DNA from: CAXXOK01 sp964640955
GTDB taxonomy: Bacteria > Bacillota > Clostridia > Christensenellales > Aristaeellaceae
DNA length: 64,000 bases
NCBI GenBank assembly: GCA_964640955.1
Contig: CAZXJI010000014.1
Span: 1-64,000 of the forward strand
Reading direction: 5' to 3'
Both the position numbers and the translations under genes were made by a program. Numbering within the stretch: position 1 is the first letter of the stretch; every line of letters starts with the position of its first letter. The notes under the pieces are model-generated. The model saw nothing but the letters and a program-made list of their open reading frames with translations. It was not told where the DNA came from and ran no database searches. Below are positions 61,256 to 64,000 of the stretch, piece after piece.

Positions 61256-61271
61256 GTTAGACATGTCTAAC
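61256..61271. promoter_or_regulatory. DtxR-family-like operator 2
   Basis: GTTAGACATGTCTAAC, a perfect 16-base palindrome with the same TTAGAY...RTCTAA core as operator 1, 34 bases further on. It lies 25 bases before the start codon of the binding protein. Confidence 0.6.
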
Positions 61272-61296
61272 ATTCAGATCAATAAGGAGGATACCC

Positions 61297-62313
61297 ATGA
61301 AAAAAAGAGGCATCGCGATCGTGCTGGCACTTTCAATGGTGGTCACCTGTTTTATGGCGGTTGCAGAAGCGGAGCAAAGCGCCGAAAAAATACTCGTATA
61401 CCTTTCCGGCCCGGAGGAAATGCTCAACGCCCTGGAGGAAGGCTTCGAGGCGGACCGCGGCGACGTGGCGGATTTTCTGATCATGAGCTGCGGCGAGGTC
61501 CGCAGCAAGGTTTGGACGGAAAAGGAAGCCGGGGGAATACAGGCCGACGTCGTGTGGGGCTCGGACCCCCTGATCTACAATAAGCTCGACGAGGAAGGCT
61601 TGCTCTGCGACCTGTCCGGCATTGAGAACGCTGCGGCGATAAGCGACGAATACGCCACGCAGCATCATTATCTGTATGTGAACGAGCGCTATGCCGTCAT
61701 CATGTACAACAGCGACATCGTCACGGGCGACGACATTCCCACAAGCTACGACGACCTGCTTAGCGACAAATATGCCGGCAGGATGGTCATCGCGGACGCC
61801 ACCCAGTCCTCCACGGCGCTGGGCATCGTCTCCTGCTTCTATCAGCTCAAGGGCATCTCGTTCTTCGAGGGCCTGAAGGAAAACGGCATGATGCTAACCA
61901 AATCCAACGGACAGGTGCCGTCGCTGATCATCGAGGGGCAGTACGACCTGGGTGTGGCGCCGCACGACGCGGTCATCCGCCTGCGCAATAAGGCGAAAAA
62001 GGAAGGCTACTCGATCTCCCTGGAAATCGCGTGGCCCGAGGAGGGCGCCATTGCGATCCGGCGGCCCGTGGCAATCATTCAAAACGAGGCGCGCAGCGAG
62101 CAGAAGCAGGCGACGGCGGAAGCGCTGGTCAATTACCTGCTTTCCAAACAGGCGCAGACCATCACCGCGAAGTTCGGGTTCGTCAGCGTACGAAACGATA
62201 TGGAGAACGCCTATCTGCCGGAAGGCGAGAGCAAGATCAATATCGACTGGGAAGAGGCCTCGCTCAACGAGGATACGCTGAAAACGCAGTATGAGCAGAT
62301 CTTCCAGGAGTGA
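61297..62313 (+). CDS. Iron(III)-type ABC substrate-binding protein (FbpA/IdiA-like)
   Basis: 338 residues; the ATG follows AAGGAGGATACCC. The signal peptide MKKRGIAIVLALSMVVTCFMAVAEA probably ends AEA; the Cys in VVTCF is not in a proper lipobox. Class-F binding-protein motifs: ILVYLSGPEEMLNALEEGFEAD, GIQADVVWGSDPLIYNKLDEEGLL, YATQHHYLYVNERYAVIMYNSDIV, PTSYDDLLSDKYAGRMVIADATQSSTAL. FbpA relatives bind ferric iron, thiamine or phosphonates; the Tyr pair typical for iron is not clearly present. The metalloregulator-like operators upstream favour metal uptake. Followed by a long hairpin (62340-62380) and the permease. Confidence 0.8.
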   Translation: MKKRGIAIVLALSMVVTCFMAVAEAEQSAEKILVYLSGPEEMLNALEEGFEADRGDVADFLIMSCGEVRSKVWTEKEAGGIQADVVWGSDPLIYNKLDEEGLLCDLSGIENAAAISDEYATQHHYLYVNERYAVIMYNSDIVTGDDIPTSYDDLLSDKYAGRMVIADATQSSTALGIVSCFYQLKGISFFEGLKENGMMLTKSNGQVPSLIIEGQYDLGVAPHDAVIRLRNKAKKEGYSISLEIAWPEEGAIAIRRPVAIIQNEARSEQKQATAEALVNYLLSKQAQTITAKFGFVSVRNDMENAYLPEGESKINIDWEEASLNEDTLKTQYEQIFQE

Positions 62314-62339
62314 GCCTGTTGTAAAACGGAAAACAAACG

Positions 62340-62380
62340 GAGCAAAATTGGGTTTTGGCGGGCAAAACCCAATTTTGCTC
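62340..62380 (+). terminator. 18-bp perfect hairpin between binding protein and permease
   Basis: Arms 62340-62357 and 62363-62380 are perfectly complementary with loop GCGGG. It lies 26 bases after the binding-protein stop and just before ATG 62387 of the permease. No full T tract. It could attenuate the permease or hide its start. Confidence 0.65.
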
Positions 62381-64000
62381 GTTTGCATGTCGATGCTCTT
62401 CATTATCATCGGCTATCCGCTTTTGTGCATCCTGAGAAACAGCGTTTTGCCGGACGGCGTATTCAGCCTCTCGGCTTACGCAGAAGCCTTTTCGTCGGCC
62501 AGGACGTACAGAGCGCTCGCCAATACGCTGCTCGTGGCGACGGGCGTATTTCTTCTGGCGGGCATGGCGGGCGGCGCGCTCGCCTTTCTGGTTGAAAAGA
62601 CGGATTTTCGTTTCCGAAAGCAGGTCCGGTTTCTGGCATTCCTCGCGTTCTGCATCCCGTCGTACATCCTTTCCGTATCGTGGATACAGGTAACGTCGCG
62701 TGGGGGATACCTCAACCGGCTTATCCGGCTGTTTGACGCGGATTTTGCCTATTCGTTCAGCCCGTACTCGCTGGGCGCGGTGATCATCGTGCTGTCGGTG
62801 CATCTGTACCCGCTGGTGTTTTTCGGCGTAAGCAGCGCGCTGCGCAAAAACCGCGGCACGCTTGCGGACGCGGCGCGCGTATCCGGCGGGACGCCTGTTA
62901 AAGTGTTTTCATCGGTTCTACTGCCGCTGGTCATGCCCTCGTTCCTTTCCACCGGGCTGCTCGTTTTCAGCAGGACGATGGCCAACTTCGGCATACCGGC
63001 GCAGCTGATGCTGCCGATGGGCGGCGAGGTGCTTACGACGCGCATCTACAAGGCGATCTCCGAATTGGACATCAGCTCGTTGAGCGTGCTGTCCATCCTG
63101 CTGATCGCCGTTTCCTGCTCGCTTTCGCTGCTGATGGAGCGGTGGATCCGGGGTCGCGCGTTTTATACCGGCGGCTCGGGCCGCCGGTCGGACGCCGATC
63201 TATTGCGCCTCGGCAAAAAGGCATGGCTCGCCGACGCCGCGGTATCCGTGTTTTTCCTCGTGGTGCTGGCAACGCCCCTAGCTACGCTGTGCCTTTCATC
63301 CTTCATGAAGCGCTGGGGCCTTACAATCTGTCCCGAAAACATGACGCTTCACAATTACGCGCTCGTTCTGTTTGAAAATCCGCTGATGCGAAGGGCCTTT
63401 GCAAACAGCCTGTTTTATGGCCTGGTCTCGGCCGGCGCGGCCACGGTTCTCGCCGTAACCGTCGTATACCTGAACCGCTACGCCGGCGCCCGTGCCGGAA
63501 GGGTGCTGACGGCGGTGGCCTCGCTGCCGCTGGCGGTTCCCAACATCATCCTGGCGGTGGGCGCCATATTCGCCTGGATCAACCCTCCGCTGAAGCTGTA
63601 CGGCACGAAATGGATCATCATTCTGACGTATACCGTTTTGTTTCTGCCGATCGTTATGCGGCAGATCAGCGGTCTGTCGGAAAACGTGGAGCCCGCGATT
63701 GACCTGTCCGCCCGGACGCTCGGCATTCCGGCGTGGCGGAGGATCGTCCGTCTTTTTCTGCCGCAGGTCCTGCGCGGAGCCGCGGCGGGCTTTATGATCT
63801 CGTTTCTGATTGCTTTCCGGGAGCTTCCCATTTCACTTTTGCTGTATTCCAAGGGGAACGAAACGGCGGGCGTGCTGCTGTTTACCATCCAGTCCAACTC
63901 CTACGGGCTGGAGATGACGTCCACCATCGCCGTGCTGGTCATTCTGATCTGTGTTACGGGCAATGTGATCGTTGGCAAAATCAGCGGAAAGAGCTTTATC
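62348..64000 (+). CDS. ABC transporter permease, fused two-domain FbpB type (cut by window edge)
   Basis: At least 551 codons with no stop before the window end. The start is uncertain: TTG 62348 has ACGGAG upstream and gives a full first helix (PILLVCMSMLFIIIGYPLLCIL); ATG 62387 has no ribosome site. It contains two permease halves, each with an EAA loop: DAARVSGGTPVKVFSSVLLPLVMPS and LSARTLGIPAWRRIVRLFLPQVLRG. This fused twelve-helix layout is typical of FbpB/iron(III) or related class-F transporters. An ATPase gene is expected beyond the window. Overlap with the hairpin means the 5' codons lie inside a perfect inverted repeat. Confidence 0.8.
   Translation, partial: MGFGGQNPILLVCMSMLFIIIGYPLLCILRNSVLPDGVFSLSAYAEAFSSARTYRALANTLLVATGVFLLAGMAGGALAFLVEKTDFRFRKQVRFLAFLAFCIPSYILSVSWIQVTSRGGYLNRLIRLFDADFAYSFSPYSLGAVIIVLSVHLYPLVFFGVSSALRKNRGTLADAARVSGGTPVKVFSSVLLPLVMPSFLSTGLLVFSRTMANFGIPAQLMLPMGGEVLTTRIYKAISELDISSLSVLSILLIAVSCSLSLLMERWIRGRAFYTGGSGRRSDADLLRLGKKAWLADAAVSVFFLVVLATPLATLCLSSFMKRWGLTICPENMTLHNYALVLFENPLMRRAFANSLFYGLVSAGAATVLAVTVVYLNRYAGARAGRVLTAVASLPLAVPNIILAVGAIFAWINPPLKLYGTKWIIILTYTVLFLPIVMRQISGLSENVEPAIDLSARTLGIPAWRRIVRLFLPQVLRGAAAGFMISFLIAFRELPISLLLYSKGNETAGVLLFTIQSNSYGLEMTSTIAVLVILICVTGNVIVGKISGKSFI

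Larger units (their letters stand above)
60564..61296. other. Repeat, transposase relic and promoter region
   Basis: 733 bases without an intact gene: terminator 60580-60624, repeat copy 2 (60638-60848), IS5-type transposase relic (60850-61072, minus), a lower-GC stretch, then the promoter and two palindromic operators of the iron-type transporter (61182-61271). Confidence 0.7.

Noticed and set aside
1..64000. CRISPR arrays, tRNA or rRNA genes, phage or conjugation modules
   Set aside because: Looked for regularly spaced repeats, cloverleaf-like segments, ribosomal RNA sequence and integrase or structural genes; none seen by eye.

Overview
The window looks like the chromosome of a GC-rich (roughly 60% by eye) anaerobic Firmicute, most likely a gut or rumen Clostridia member. 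The evidence is strong GGAGG-type ribosome sites, near-consensus sigma-A promoters, LplB/YtcP-type sugar transporters, a membrane-embedded AraC regulator, a sortase-B-like fold, a VTC/DUF4956 surface cluster and many glycosidases. No rRNA, tRNA, CRISPR array, phage or plasmid module was seen. The only mobile trace is a decayed IS5-type transposase. Species cannot be named from sequence alone.

Layout. 1-2004 (minus): the start of a DUF6273 protein and a secreted protein joining a dead sortase-B fold to a C39-like cysteine peptidase. 2401-6539 (minus): five-gene surface operon (phosphodiester glycosidase, small membrane protein, VTC domain, DUF4956, secreted carbohydrate-binding protein). 6738-7691 (minus) DUF4838 protein, divergent from an ArsR-type regulator (7879). 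9222-13437: sugar ABC transporter plus esterase. 13541-15202 (minus): ABC exporter. 15562-26392: second sugar ABC transporter, LacI regulator, a 1,2-beta-oligoglucan phosphorylase-like enzyme, GH39 and GH30. 26601-31869: four cytoplasmic esterase-type hydrolases, the last with a broken catalytic triad. 32330-39683: membrane AraC regulator, third sugar ABC transporter, MFS carrier. 39767-42904 (minus): GH38 alpha-mannosidase, divergent from a YfcC carrier and an M20 peptidase. 46610-47527 (minus): ribokinase. 48200-54974: LacI regulator, Rbs-type ABC transporter, Gfo/Idh/MocA dehydrogenase, sugar-phosphate isomerase. 54961-56145 (minus): ROK repressor, divergent from a five-gene set (HAD phosphatase, unknown conserved protein, PfkB kinase, ROK kinase, GmhA-like isomerase; 56247-60563). 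61297-64000: iron-type ABC system behind two DtxR-like palindromes, cut by the window end.

How it works together. Three oligosaccharide importers bring glycans in without encoding an ATPase, so a shared MsmX-like ATPase elsewhere is implied. Signal-less phosphorylase, xylosidase, GH30, mannosidase and esterases would process the cargo inside the cell. Each transporter is paired with a local regulator. The Rbs-type system with dehydrogenase, isomerase, kinases and SIS isomerase looks like a monosaccharide or heptose/polyol route of unknown substrate.

Most unusual items: a 211-bp repeat present twice (46291-46501 and 60638-60848) whose minus strand folds into a closed multi-hairpin structure with wobble-preserving changes; a CocE-family protein lacking both Ser and His of its triad; the sortase-B/C39 fusion with both sortase catalytic residues replaced; the unexplained five-gene sugar-phosphate cluster; and GC-rich hairpins placed between the binding-protein gene and its next transporter gene in four operons.
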